From Peptoniphilus_A hominis (GTDB taxonomy: Bacteria; Bacillota; Clostridia; Tissierellales; Peptoniphilaceae), in NCBI RefSeq assembly GCF_040096015.1, contig NZ_JBBMFO010000003.1:32146-96145 (forward strand): a stretch of DNA of 64,000 nucleotides. Reading direction: 5' to 3'. The first letter of the stretch is position 1. Every line of letters starts with the position of its first letter. Below the pieces are notes generated by a model, which saw only the letters and a list, made by a program, of their open reading frames with translations, did not search any database and was not told where the DNA came from. Shown here one piece after another: positions 49,853 to 58,957 of the stretch. A program made the position numbers and the translations under genes.

Positions 49853-51220
49853 TCACCTCCTGAAAAAATCAAAAATACTTTTCTTCAATGTTGGGTCGAT
49901 GAGCTCTTCCAATTCCTTTCTGCTTTCATTAGTTGAGAAGATGACAAGTCTGTCGCCCTTTTCAATTTTTGTGTTGCCCCTTGGTATTACTGCCGAGTTA
50001 TCGTATCTGATTATACCGCCAATAATAATTTCTTTGTGAAGATTGATTTCAGATAATTTTTTGCCAATGTATAAAAAGTCGTCGGGGATTTTTATTTCAT
50101 AAACTTGCGCCTTGCCGCCAAACATATAATTTATTGAGACCTTCATGTCAGTGTTAATTGCTTTTATAATTTCATTTGCCACAATGACCTTTGGGTCCAT
50201 GACCCTATAAATACCCAGGCTCTCTAAAATGCTGTCGTAATTGTTGTCTCCTTGAATTATTATATTTCTTGAAATGCCGTGGCTTCTCGCCAAGAGTCCA
50301 AGAACTATATTTAACTCGTCAGAATCCGTCATGGAAATAAAAACTGCATCCCTTGAAATATTTTCTTCCTCAAAAATTTTGTCATTCTTCAAACTTTTAT
50401 TGACAACAAAGGCTCTTGGAAGATTTCTTCTAAGGTCTTCAAATTTTTCTCTATTGGGTTCAATTATTTTTAAATTAATATTTTCAAGGTTGGAGATCAT
50501 TCTGTTAAAGGTCATGTCACCTGATGCAATGACTACATCGCGCACTTCTTCCCTTTCCTTTATCTCAAAGTGAGAGTATTTGAAGTTTCTTATGTCAGAA
50601 GAAAGACCCATAAGATACATATAATCGCCGCTCTTTAAAGTAGTTTCGCCGTCTGGCACAATTAAGTCTCCCTCTCTTAGTATTCCAACGACTAAAATCG
50701 TGGAAAGAGAGCCTATGTCCTTTATCTTTAAATTTTCAAACTCTTCGTCCATGTCAATATAGTGACCTGTGACTTCAATCTTGCCCTTGCCAAAATAATC
50801 TGCCTCATAATAATTTGAAGAGCCAATTAATTTTGTGGCAAGTTTTGCTGACTCAAGGCTTCTGTTAAAAATATTTACAACATTGGGAAGGGAGTTTTTT
50901 ATAATGCCAATTTCAGAAATATTTTCCATTTCGTCGAGGCGCAAAATAATTTTTACATCAAGACCCTTAAAAATTGATGCCATTATTAAATTTGTCTTGT
51001 CGCTATCTGTTGCTATAATTGCGTAGTCATATTTTTCTAAATCAAAATTTAGCATAAAATTTTCGTCTAATACATCTCCTTTTATTTTTGTCACAGTGTT
51101 GGTGATGCTTCCAAAATTTAATTCTTTCCTATCAACTATGTCTATGTCAAACTTTTCTAGGCTTAATGTATTTGCAATTGTAGAGCCAACTTTTCCTGAA
51201 CCGATAATTAAAATTTTCAT
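49853..51220 (-). CDS. trkA: TrkA potassium-uptake regulatory subunit (downstream copy)
   Basis: The 455-residue peripheral protein has two RCK (TrkA-N plus TrkA-C) units: MKILIIGSGKVGSTIANTLS at the N-terminus (NAD-binding GxGxxG) and a second nucleotide-binding unit starting at about residue 226 (RDVVIASGDMTFNR). The second lacks a full GxGxxG, so it may not bind nucleotide. It gates the TrkH channel. Its ATG overlaps the trkH stop by one base. Confidence 0.92.
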   Translation of the reverse strand: MKILIIGSGKVGSTIANTLSLEKFDIDIVDRKELNFGSITNTVTKIKGDVLDENFMLNFDLEKYDYAIIATDSDKTNLIMASIFKGLDVKIILRLDEMENISEIGIIKNSLPNVVNIFNRSLESAKLATKLIGSSNYYEADYFGKGKIEVTGHYIDMDEEFENLKIKDIGSLSTILVVGILREGDLIVPDGETTLKSGDYMYLMGLSSDIRNFKYSHFEIKEREEVRDVVIASGDMTFNRMISNLENINLKIIEPNREKFEDLRRNLPRAFVVNKSLKNDKIFEEENISRDAVFISMTDSDELNIVLGLLARSHGISRNIIIQGDNNYDSILESLGIYRVMDPKVIVANEIIKAINTDMKVSINYMFGGKAQVYEIKIPDDFLYIGKKLSEINLHKEIIIGGIIRYDNSAVIPRGNTKIEKGDRLVIFSTNESRKELEELIDPTLKKSIFDFFRR

Positions 51221-52674
51221 TATAATTTAATAATTTCCTTTCTTCTTCTGCCCTTGGAGAAAAGCGCGAGAATAGTAAAGAATTCAAGCCTTCCAAGTAG
51301 CATGAGAGCACTAAAATATAATTTAAAAAAGTCATTATAAAAAGCAAAATTTTTTGTTGGACCAATGTCGCCAAATCCTGGTCCCACATTTGAAAGTGTA
51401 GTTGCAACAGAAGAATATCCTGTTATTACATCTACACCAGAAAGCGTAACTATGGCAGTAGAAACTATTGCTATAACAAAGTAAGTCCCTAGATAGGCGT
51501 TTATGCCAAGAACAACTTCATCGGACAAGGTCTTTCCATCGGCAATAATTGGAAGGACTGCCTTTGGGTGTGTCGCCTTTCTCATTTCTCTTTTGATTAA
51601 TTTTAATAAAATAGAAATTCTCGTAATTTTTATGCCGCCGCCAGTGGAACCTGCGCAGCCTCCAAAGATCATGAGGATGAGCAAAATAAACTTAGAAAAA
51701 CTTGGCCACAATTCATAATCTGCATTGGCAAAACCAGACGTTGATGATATTGATGTAACTTGAAAGGCTGAATCTCTAAAGGCCAATAAAAGTGATGGAT
51801 AACCTTTGGAGTATAAATCAAGAGTAATGAAAAAAATGGCAGCAAGAGTTATTAAAATCCAAAGTTTTAACTCGTCGTTTTGTAAAACTTCCTTGAATTT
51901 TTTTCTCGAAATAAGAGAATAAATTGTAAAGTTTGTTGCACTTAAAAACATAAAGACGGCGAGGATAAAGTGAACTGCATTGCCCTCATAGGACATGAAG
52001 GAGTCGTTGTAAGATGAGAATCCTCCAGTTCCAAGTACGCCAAAGGTATGAACAAAGGAGTCAAAAACTGGCATACCTGCAATTTTTAAGCAGGTAAAAA
52101 GTGCAGCTGATAAAATAATGTAGATGATATATAGTCTTTTTGATGATTGAGAAATTGTGGACTCAATCTTTCCTGCCACTGGTCCCGGTGACTCTGCCTT
52201 AAAGATTTGAAAACCACCTATGCCAAGTTTTGGCAGTAGACCAACTGTAAAGACAAGTATTCCCATACCGCCAATCCAGTGGGTGATAGATCTCCAAAGG
52301 ATAACTGACCTTGGGAAGGACTCTATGCCTGATATAACTGTGGCACCTGTTGTGGTAAATCCTGATACAATTTCAAAAAAGGAATCTACATAGGTCATAT
52401 TAGCTGCAATAAAAAGTGGAATTGCTCCCACAAGAGATACTAGTATCCATGATGCTGTAACAATTAAGATTCCATCCCTTGGCGAAAGTGATCTGCTTTT
52501 AATTTTTAAGTTAATTAAAATTAATCCCAATAGGATAGCTATTGCCATTGGGATTAAAAAACCAGGGGCACTTCCATCCTTCTCCACTAAGCTAAGTATG
52601 AGTGATGGTGCCATAAAGGCTGTCTCTATTAATAAAATATAACCCAGTATTTTTGAAATAAGTTTATAATTCAT
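51220..52674 (-). CDS. trkH: TrkH-type potassium transporter membrane subunit
   Basis: The 484-residue membrane protein has four selectivity-filter-like repeats (TTTGATV, GTGGFS, STSGFA, SNVGPGFG), as expected for TrkH/KtrB. The region SITHWIGGMGILVFTVG and the GGCAGSTGGGIK loop are well conserved. It forms the K+ pathway controlled by the flanking TrkA proteins. Confidence 0.95.
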   Translation of the reverse strand: MNYKLISKILGYILLIETAFMAPSLILSLVEKDGSAPGFLIPMAIAILLGLILINLKIKSRSLSPRDGILIVTASWILVSLVGAIPLFIAANMTYVDSFFEIVSGFTTTGATVISGIESFPRSVILWRSITHWIGGMGILVFTVGLLPKLGIGGFQIFKAESPGPVAGKIESTISQSSKRLYIIYIILSAALFTCLKIAGMPVFDSFVHTFGVLGTGGFSSYNDSFMSYEGNAVHFILAVFMFLSATNFTIYSLISRKKFKEVLQNDELKLWILITLAAIFFITLDLYSKGYPSLLLAFRDSAFQVTSISSTSGFANADYELWPSFSKFILLILMIFGGCAGSTGGGIKITRISILLKLIKREMRKATHPKAVLPIIADGKTLSDEVVLGINAYLGTYFVIAIVSTAIVTLSGVDVITGYSSVATTLSNVGPGFGDIGPTKNFAFYNDFFKLYFSALMLLGRLEFFTILALFSKGRRRKEIIKL

Positions 52675-54064
52675 TATGATTTCCTCGATTCTTAAAAGAC
52701 ATTATTGCGTCCTTAATTTTTCCTTCAGAGGAGAAAATCTTTTGCATTCTCGGTGCAACTTCGTGCATTGAGAATAAAATAATTCTGTCGCCTGCTTCAA
52801 GGACTGTCTTTCCATTAGGAACTAACATTTCATTATGCCTTATAACTGCAATAATTAAAATCCCCTCAGGAAGATTTAAGTTTTCAAGTGCCTTGCCGCA
52901 GACCAATTGCTTTTCTTTTATAATTAATTCTGCACATTCCACTTGTCCATTTAAGAGAAGATGAAGTGAAAGGGAAGACTTGCCTCTTATTTCCTTTAAC
53001 ATCTCTGCTGCAGTGATATAGGAAGTGTTAAAAACTGCATCTATGTCTAGCTTGTCCAAAATCTTGTCGTAATTAGTTCTGGAAATTTTTGCAACGGACT
53101 TATAAATTCCCGTTTGCTTTGCCACAAGGCTCATGAGTAAATTTGCCTCGTCAATACCAGTCGCTGCTACAAAGGCATCATAAGTGTGGACCATTTCTTC
53201 TTCAAGGATGGCAAGATCTGTTCCGTCGCCATTTATTATCTCTGCACCTGGAACCATTTCCTTTAGCTCCAGACATCTCTCTCTATTTATTTCAACTATT
53301 GTGACGCGAATATTTTCCTTTAATAAGAGCATGGCAAGGTAAAGACCTGTCTTTCCTCCCCCCAAAATCATTGTGCTTCTAAGGGGTTTGGTCTTACTTA
53401 CGCCTGTATGCTCTTTGTCAAAAATTTCTATATTTTCTGATTTGCCTGCTAGGATTATTACATCATTTTCTTCAAGAACTGTACGACCATTTGGGATGAT
53501 TGCATCTCCACTTCTTGAAATTGCAGAAATAAGTAGGTCGTTGATCTTTTCGATGTCCATAATTCTCTTGCCAATAAAGTTTGGATCCTTGCCAATATTA
53601 AATTCAACAAGAGAAACTTTTCCGCCAGCAAATTCGTCGGAGTAAAGTTGGTATCTCTTCATGAGATACTTTACTATGGACCTTGCAGTGGCATTGTCTG
53701 GATTTATAATTTTATCTATCTCTAATTCTTCAGATATAAAGTCTAAATGCTTTCTGTATTCTGGGTCTCTGACTCTGGCTATGGCATATTTTGCACCAAG
53801 TTTTTTTGAAATTGTGCAAAGTATTACATTTGCCTCGTCATTAGTAGTAGTTGCTATGACATAATCAAATAGGGAGATGTCAAGCTCTTCCAAGACGCCA
53901 AAGTCTAGTGCATTTGCACAAATGCTTAAAACATCTAGTGAGTTTGAAATATATTCAATTACATCTTCATCACTATCTACTACAGTTACTTCATAATCTT
54001 CATCTATAAGTGAAGCTGCAAGCCTATAACCTAATTTTCCAGCACCTACAACTAAAGCCTTCAT
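52664..54064 (-). CDS. trkA: TrkA potassium-uptake regulatory subunit (upstream copy)
   Basis: The 466-residue protein has two RCK units, each with an intact dinucleotide-binding motif: VGAGKLGYRLA at residues 4-14 and ILGGGKTGLYLA at about 233-244. It differs from the downstream copy, whose second motif is degenerate. It overlaps trkH by 11 bp and follows the CDF gene by 8 bp. Confidence 0.93.
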   Translation of the reverse strand: MKALVVGAGKLGYRLAASLIDEDYEVTVVDSDEDVIEYISNSLDVLSICANALDFGVLEELDISLFDYVIATTTNDEANVILCTISKKLGAKYAIARVRDPEYRKHLDFISEELEIDKIINPDNATARSIVKYLMKRYQLYSDEFAGGKVSLVEFNIGKDPNFIGKRIMDIEKINDLLISAISRSGDAIIPNGRTVLEENDVIILAGKSENIEIFDKEHTGVSKTKPLRSTMILGGGKTGLYLAMLLLKENIRVTIVEINRERCLELKEMVPGAEIINGDGTDLAILEEEMVHTYDAFVAATGIDEANLLMSLVAKQTGIYKSVAKISRTNYDKILDKLDIDAVFNTSYITAAEMLKEIRGKSSLSLHLLLNGQVECAELIIKEKQLVCGKALENLNLPEGILIIAVIRHNEMLVPNGKTVLEAGDRIILFSMHEVAPRMQKIFSSEGKIKDAIMSFKNRGNHNEL

Positions 54065-54072
54065 ATTCCCTC

Positions 54073-55221
54073 CTAAAAAATCGCATCAAGAATTATTTCG
54101 AAATCATAATCCTTGTAAATTGATTTTAATTTATCAATGAGCTCTTTTTTCAGAGCCTCTTTTTCCCTTGCATTGGAAACAGAATCGGCATTGTAATCAA
54201 TGTCGATGTAAATTTTTTTATCTTCAAGCACTATGTCGTGAAAAGAATAAATATTTAAACTTTCCCTAATAATTTTTTTGAGATCTCGCGAAACTGATCT
54301 AATAATATCTGAGCTGGAGCCCAGTGGGTCAGCGTGAATAATGAGTTTTATGCCCAAAAGTTCAGATACTTCTCTTTCTACCTTATCTACTATATTGTGT
54401 GCCTCTTCCAGTGTCAAATTATAATCTAGGGCTGCATCAATTAAGACGATAATATTGTCTGGTCCAAAGTCTGTCACCATCATATTGTGGACATTGGAGA
54501 TTCCATCATAAGTTGAAACCTTAGACTTTATCTCGTGCTTAGTCTCTTCACTTAAGCCCCTGCCTAGTATAATAGAAATTGTTTCGTAGATGAGAGAAAT
54601 TGCAGTGTATAAAATAAATAGGGCAACAAGAACTCCCACATAGCCGTCTAAAATTTTTCCCGTAAACTTTTCTATAACTATGGCGACAATTACAACGAGA
54701 GTTATAAGGGTGTCGCTAAGTGAATCCTTCTCCTGTGCCTTTAATGTCGTCGAGTCAATCGCCCTTGCCACTTGAGCATAAAGTGAGGCTTGCCAAAATT
54801 TTATAAAGACAGTAATTATTAAAACTACTATTGTAGATTTTGGATAAGTTATGGCGACTGGGTGAAGAATTTTTCCCACAGAAGTTCTCAAAAATTGAAA
54901 GCCAACTGATAGGACGATTCCACTTACAACAAGTGATATTAAATATTCAAGCCTGCCATGACCATAGGGGTGGTCTCTGTCCCTCGGCTTTGCAGCAAGT
55001 TTTATGCCAATAATTGAAATAATTGAGCTCACACAGTCTGTAATATTATTTACTGCATCGGACAAAATAGAAATAGAGCCTGTAAAAGTATATAGAATAA
55101 CTTTTAAAAGAGCTGCCAATATATTTGATATAAGTCCAAGAAAGGAAGTCTCCTTAGCAATTTTTGCCCTGTCATAGCCATAGGCGTTGTGACCTCTTTT
55201 TAAAATTAGCTTTGCTAACAT
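54073..55221 (-). CDS. Cation diffusion facilitator family transporter
   Basis: The 382-residue protein has about six membrane helices in residues 25-215, metal-site motifs SDAVNNITDCVSS and DRDHPYGHGRLEY, and a cytoplasmic C-terminal domain. The C-terminal part is longer than in a minimal CDF and includes a second basic/acidic beta region. It exports divalent metal ions (Zn2+, Mn2+, Fe2+ or Co2+) in exchange for protons; the ion is unknown. It is first in the operon with the Trk genes. Confidence 0.9.
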   Translation of the reverse strand: MLAKLILKRGHNAYGYDRAKIAKETSFLGLISNILAALLKVILYTFTGSISILSDAVNNITDCVSSIISIIGIKLAAKPRDRDHPYGHGRLEYLISLVVSGIVLSVGFQFLRTSVGKILHPVAITYPKSTIVVLIITVFIKFWQASLYAQVARAIDSTTLKAQEKDSLSDTLITLVVIVAIVIEKFTGKILDGYVGVLVALFILYTAISLIYETISIILGRGLSEETKHEIKSKVSTYDGISNVHNMMVTDFGPDNIIVLIDAALDYNLTLEEAHNIVDKVEREVSELLGIKLIIHADPLGSSSDIIRSVSRDLKKIIRESLNIYSFHDIVLEDKKIYIDIDYNADSVSNAREKEALKKELIDKLKSIYKDYDFEIILDAIF

Positions 55222-55377
55222 TTATCCTCCATAAATAAAAACAGGCTGTCCGCCCATCTTTTAAGATTTATTTTAGTTACAGTTATTATAACACTGAAAT
55301 ATGAGTAATAAAAGGAAAAGAAGACACTTTAACTTTTGATAAAGTTTTATAATTAAAAGTTTTAGAAAAATTTCGCG

Positions 55378-55409
55378 AAAAAAATGTACCAAAAATTTCT
55401 GGTACATTT
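55378..55409 (-). terminator. Terminator of the DJ-1 gene
   Basis: On the - strand AAATGTACCA/TGGTACATTT is followed by T4, 47 bp after the stop. Confidence 0.75.
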
Positions 55410-55455
55410 AAAATATTTTTTAGTTTATTTTCGTCGCTTAATTTTAACTTACAGC

Positions 55456-56022
55456 TTAAATAAATTTTTTAAGCTTAGGTAGAAGTAGTCCCTCTGAAAC
55501 TTCTTCTGCCTTTTCCTTTGAGCCTAAAATTTCTACTAGCTTTACTCCAAGTAAAATTGCAAGGGCAGGACCCATGGCTGTTATTATATTATCTTCCACT
55601 ACAACAGCTTCATCTAGGGGATTGTCCACCTTAAGTCTAGCTTCAACTCCTGGGTAGCAAGTGAACTTGCCGCTCTTTAAAAGGCCTGCTGCATCAAGAA
55701 CTTGTGGACCTGCACAAATGGCAGTTACAATTCTTTCGTCGTCGTTAAATACATTGGCGCACTCAACAACTTTCTTGTCTCTCATTAAATTTGTTGCGCC
55801 AGGTTGTCCTCCTGGAATGTACATTGCCCTGTAGTCTTCAATGTTTATTTCGTCAAAAGTTTTGTCAGCAAGGACTCTTACATCGTGAGCTCCTCTCACT
55901 TCATTTCTGTCTGTTATTGAAACTGTATCAACTACTAAGTCAGCCCTTCTCAAAACATCTACAATAGTTAGCGCTTCAATTTCTTCAAAACCATCTGCCA
56001 AAAATACTAATAAATCTTTCAT
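55456..56022 (-). CDS. DJ-1/PfpI (YajL-like) family protein
   Basis: The 188-residue protein starts VFLADGFEEIEALTIVDVLRRA with the conserved Glu. The nucleophile-elbow Cys lies in AICAGPQVL, and the end is the typical CYPGVE and DNIITAMGP segments. The family includes proposed deglycases/glyoxalases and redox chaperones; the precise activity is uncertain. It is 9 bp after proC and in the same transcript. Confidence 0.92.
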   Translation of the reverse strand: MKDLLVFLADGFEEIEALTIVDVLRRADLVVDTVSITDRNEVRGAHDVRVLADKTFDEINIEDYRAMYIPGGQPGATNLMRDKKVVECANVFNDDERIVTAICAGPQVLDAAGLLKSGKFTCYPGVEARLKVDNPLDEAVVVEDNIITAMGPALAILLGVKLVEILGSKEKAEEVSEGLLLPKLKKFI

Positions 56023-56031
56023 GTCGACCTC

Positions 56032-56796
56032 CTATTTATTCATAATAGAATCCACTGCATTTATAATTGCAGATCTAAAACCGTCTCTTTCTAAAGATTT
56101 TACTCCCTTAATAGTTGTGCCAGCAGGTGTAGTAACTTGGTCCTTTAACTCACCTGGGTGAAGACCAGACTCTCTTACCATCTTGGCAGAGCCTGCCACT
56201 GCTTGTGAAATTACCCTATATGCCATATCTCTAGTCATGCCATGAGACACTGCTGCGTCTGCTGCCGCTTCTATGTACATATACACATAGGCTGGCATGC
56301 AACCAGAAACTGCCTCATAAATTTTTATATTTTTTTCTTCCACAATTTCAGTTTCGCCAAAGGAAGATAAAATTTCCCTAAGTTCACTTAGTTCATCCTC
56401 AGATATATTTTCACCAGGACAAATTCCCGTCATTGAAGATAAAATTTTTGCAGGCGTATTTGGCATTGCCATTAAAAGTTTTTTGCCTGGAAGTTTTGCC
56501 TCAAGTTTTTTCAAATCGTAACTTGATGTAACTGAAATTATTATTTGATTTTTAACTTCCTTTTTAATTTTATCTAGGACTTCGTCATAGACATAGGGCT
56601 TAATTGTTAAAATCACTGCGTCAGCATTTTTCACTACATCAACTTCTGAGTCCATAATTTTTGCCTTTTCAAAATTCTTAAAGGCCTCTCTCTTTTCCTC
56701 ACTCCTATCGTAGAGAAAAGTTTCTATATTATTATTTAAAAGACCATGGGCCATGGCAGAACCCATATTGCCAAGACCTATTATTCCCATCTTCAT
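56032..56796 (-). CDS. proC: Pyrroline-5-carboxylate reductase
   Basis: The 254-residue enzyme reduces pyrroline-5-carboxylate to proline. It has GIIGLGNMGSAMAHGLL for NADPH binding and the C-terminal signature GSAKMVRESGLHPGELKDQVTTPAGTTIKG. The ATG eight bases after AAGGAG is used. No proA or proB is nearby. Confidence 0.94.
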   Translation of the reverse strand: MKMGIIGLGNMGSAMAHGLLNNNIETFLYDRSEEKREAFKNFEKAKIMDSEVDVVKNADAVILTIKPYVYDEVLDKIKKEVKNQIIISVTSSYDLKKLEAKLPGKKLLMAMPNTPAKILSSMTGICPGENISEDELSELREILSSFGETEIVEEKNIKIYEAVSGCMPAYVYMYIEAAADAAVSHGMTRDMAYRVISQAVAGSAKMVRESGLHPGELKDQVTTPAGTTIKGVKSLERDGFRSAIINAVDSIMNK

Positions 56797-56850
56797 CTCT
56801 ATCACTCCTTAAGTAGATTATACACGATATTACTTAAATTTTCATTTGTG

Positions 56851-56859
56851 TGCTATAAT
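56851..56859 (+). promoter_or_regulatory. Extended -10 promoter of the chrA pair
   Basis: TGCTATAAT is a perfect extended -10 box 16 bp before the first chrA start. No -35 box is evident. Confidence 0.5.
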
Positions 56860-56874
56860 TAATGCGGTGATTTA

Positions 56875-57435
56875 ATGAAAAATATTTCAATCTTAAAATT
56901 ATTTTTAACATTTTTTAAAATAAATGCCATTACCTTTGGTGGCGGCTACACAATTGTGCCTGTCATCAAGGATATTTTTGTACAAGACTTAGAACTTATT
57001 GAGGAAGATGAAATGATGGACATAGTTGCCATCTCTCAAGGTGGACCTGGCGCCATGGCGATTTCTTGTTCAGTCTTAACTGGCTACTACCTAAGGGGAC
57101 CTCTGGGGGCGATAACTTGTCTTGTGGCATCATCCCTTCCCTGCCTAATAATTCTATCTGTGATTTCAAATTTTTATCAAGAGTTTAAAAGTAACTTTTT
57201 TATAAACTCTGCCCTTGAAGGCATAAGTGGAATAATCTCTGCAGTTTTATTCATCACAGTTTTTCGCATGGGAAAATCTTCCTACAAGAAGAACCCAAGA
57301 TTTAGCGCTGTTATGATTATCCTCGTCTTCTTAGTTGCCTTCTTCACAGATATTAACACAGGACTTATTATTTTATTCTGTGCCCTTGCAGGAATTTCTT
57401 ATTTTAGTGTAATGGAGAGATACAAAAATGTTTGA
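56875..57435 (+). CDS. chrA: Chromate-transporter family protein, N-terminal-type half
   Basis: The 186-residue membrane protein is one half of the CHR transporter fold: FFKINAITFGGGYTIVPVIKD, then ISQGGPGAMAISCSVLTGYYLRGPLGA. It is a short-chain CHR protein that must pair with the next gene. CHR pairs export chromate in some bacteria, but the natural substrate in anaerobes is unclear. The 3' end overlaps the second gene by 8 bp. Confidence 0.9.
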   Translation: MKNISILKLFLTFFKINAITFGGGYTIVPVIKDIFVQDLELIEEDEMMDIVAISQGGPGAMAISCSVLTGYYLRGPLGAITCLVASSLPCLIILSVISNFYQEFKSNFFINSALEGISGIISAVLFITVFRMGKSSYKKNPRFSAVMIILVFLVAFFTDINTGLIILFCALAGISYFSVMERYKNV

Positions 57436-57985
57436 TTTATTTTTTATTTTCTTTAAAATTGGATGCTTTGCCTTTGGTGGCGGCTACGCAGTAATACCCC
57501 TCATATCAAAATATGTTGTCGAAGAAAATGCCTGGATCTCCACTAGAGAATTTATAGACTTAATTTCAATTTCACAAATGACTCCAGGACCTATTGCCAT
57601 AAATTCAGCAACCTTTGTAGGTCAAAGCATAGGCGGAATAATTGGCTCTATTGTTGCCACAACTGGCCTCGTTCTACCACAGTTTATACTCATGATGATC
57701 CTGGGCTACTTTCTCTTTAGCAAAAATAAAAAATTTAAAATTATGGACTACTCCCTTCTTGGCATAAAGGCTGGAGTTGTTTCATTAATTTTTATAACTA
57801 CCTTAAAATTATTTCATTCATCAGTTTTTCCAAAGGGAATTAACTTAGATGGCATGAGTCTTGCCGCCCTAATTTCCTTTGTCCTTGGCTTTGTCCTTTA
57901 CCTAAAAAAAACAGACCTATTTAAGTTAATAGGTCTCGGTGCAGTCATTGGCATTGTAGTAAAACTCGCAATAAATTATATATAA
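57428..57985 (+). CDS. chrA: Chromate-transporter family protein, C-terminal-type half
   Basis: The 185-residue membrane protein has FFKIGCFAFGGGYAVIPLI and ISQMTPGPIAINSATFVGQSIGG, the matching half of the CHR heterodimer. Both halves are needed to form the full-length fold found as one chain in Pseudomonas ChrA. It ends at a bidirectional terminator. Confidence 0.92.
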   Translation: MFDLFFIFFKIGCFAFGGGYAVIPLISKYVVEENAWISTREFIDLISISQMTPGPIAINSATFVGQSIGGIIGSIVATTGLVLPQFILMMILGYFLFSKNKKFKIMDYSLLGIKAGVVSLIFITTLKLFHSSVFPKGINLDGMSLAALISFVLGFVLYLKKTDLFKLIGLGAVIGIVVKLAINYI

Positions 57986-57989
57986 GATT

Positions 57990-58020
57990 AATCCTCCTTA
58001 ATAATTTAAGGAGGATTTTT
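57990..58020. terminator. Bidirectional terminator between chrA and the ADP-ribosylglycohydrolase
   Basis: The perfect 11-bp arms AATCCTCCTTA/TAAGGAGGATT, with T-runs in both directions, separate two convergent genes. Confidence 0.9.
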
Positions 58021-58802
58021 TAAAATAAACAATCTTCAATTAAGTCTTTATTTTTTAACTTGTCTATCCATTCTTTTGGAATTTCATCAAAGCCATAAAT
58101 TATTCCAGCAAGTCCACCAGTAACAGCTGCCGTTGTGTCTGTGTCGTCGCCAAGATTTACTGCCTTTAGGACTGCATCTTTATAATTATTAGTATTTAAA
58201 AGGCACCACAAAGAAGCCTCTAGGGTGTGAAGGACAAAACCAGTTGACTGAATCTCATCCTTGGACTTATTTTTTAAATCATCAAGTCCCAAGTCTTCTA
58301 ATTTTTCCCCAGCAATTAATTTTCTAGCAAGGTGAACATAATCAAGGCAAGCCTTCCTAGAAATTTCGTGAGCGTGAGTTATGCTAGAAACTTTTTCGAT
58401 TTCAGCTTCGCTGGCATCAGTAAAGGCAAGGGGCAAAATTCTCATGAGTGATCCGTTGCCATTGGAATAATAATCATCCATACCACGATTTAAAGTAAGG
58501 GCTTCTCTAGTTGTGCCGCCAACATCAAAGACCCTGCCATCAGCTGTAAACTCGTCATCAAAGAGCCAAGCCTTAAAATTTTTCCTAATGTCTTCGATGT
58601 CCACCCTACCCTTGTCCTTAATGGACTTGCAAGTGGCAAGAGTCATGCTGGTATCATCAGACCAAGTGCCTGCTTCCTTATTCCAAGTCCCAAAGCCAAC
58701 ACAGTCCTGGCAGATGAAAGTTCCCCTTTCCTTAAATTCAAAGGGAACTCCCAAGGCATCAGCAACAGCAAAGCCATATACAGCATCTCTTAACTTAGTC
58801 AT
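58020..58802 (-). CDS. ADP-ribosylglycohydrolase family protein
   Basis: The 260-residue all-helical protein has the dinuclear Mg site residues in GTWSDDTSMTLA and GDDTDTTAAVTGGLAGI, plus NGNGSLMRILP. Family members remove ADP-ribose from proteins or nucleic acids or hydrolyse related ADP-ribose compounds. No ADP-ribosyltransferase or macrodomain gene is next to it. ATG 58802 follows AAAGGAG. Confidence 0.9.
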   Translation of the reverse strand: MTKLRDAVYGFAVADALGVPFEFKERGTFICQDCVGFGTWNKEAGTWSDDTSMTLATCKSIKDKGRVDIEDIRKNFKAWLFDDEFTADGRVFDVGGTTREALTLNRGMDDYYSNGNGSLMRILPLAFTDASEAEIEKVSSITHAHEISRKACLDYVHLARKLIAGEKLEDLGLDDLKNKSKDEIQSTGFVLHTLEASLWCLLNTNNYKDAVLKAVNLGDDTDTTAAVTGGLAGIIYGFDEIPKEWIDKLKNKDLIEDCLF

Positions 58803-58957
58803 AAAAACTCCTTTCATAAAAATTTTCCATAAAACAATAACTAAGACTCAAAAAGAATCTTACTTTTTAAATATTTCTTCTTTGTCTCCTGTTAATGGCA
58901 AAAATAATTAACTTGTCATATTCTTTCTTTGCAAGAAGCTTATAAATTTTTATAAAC

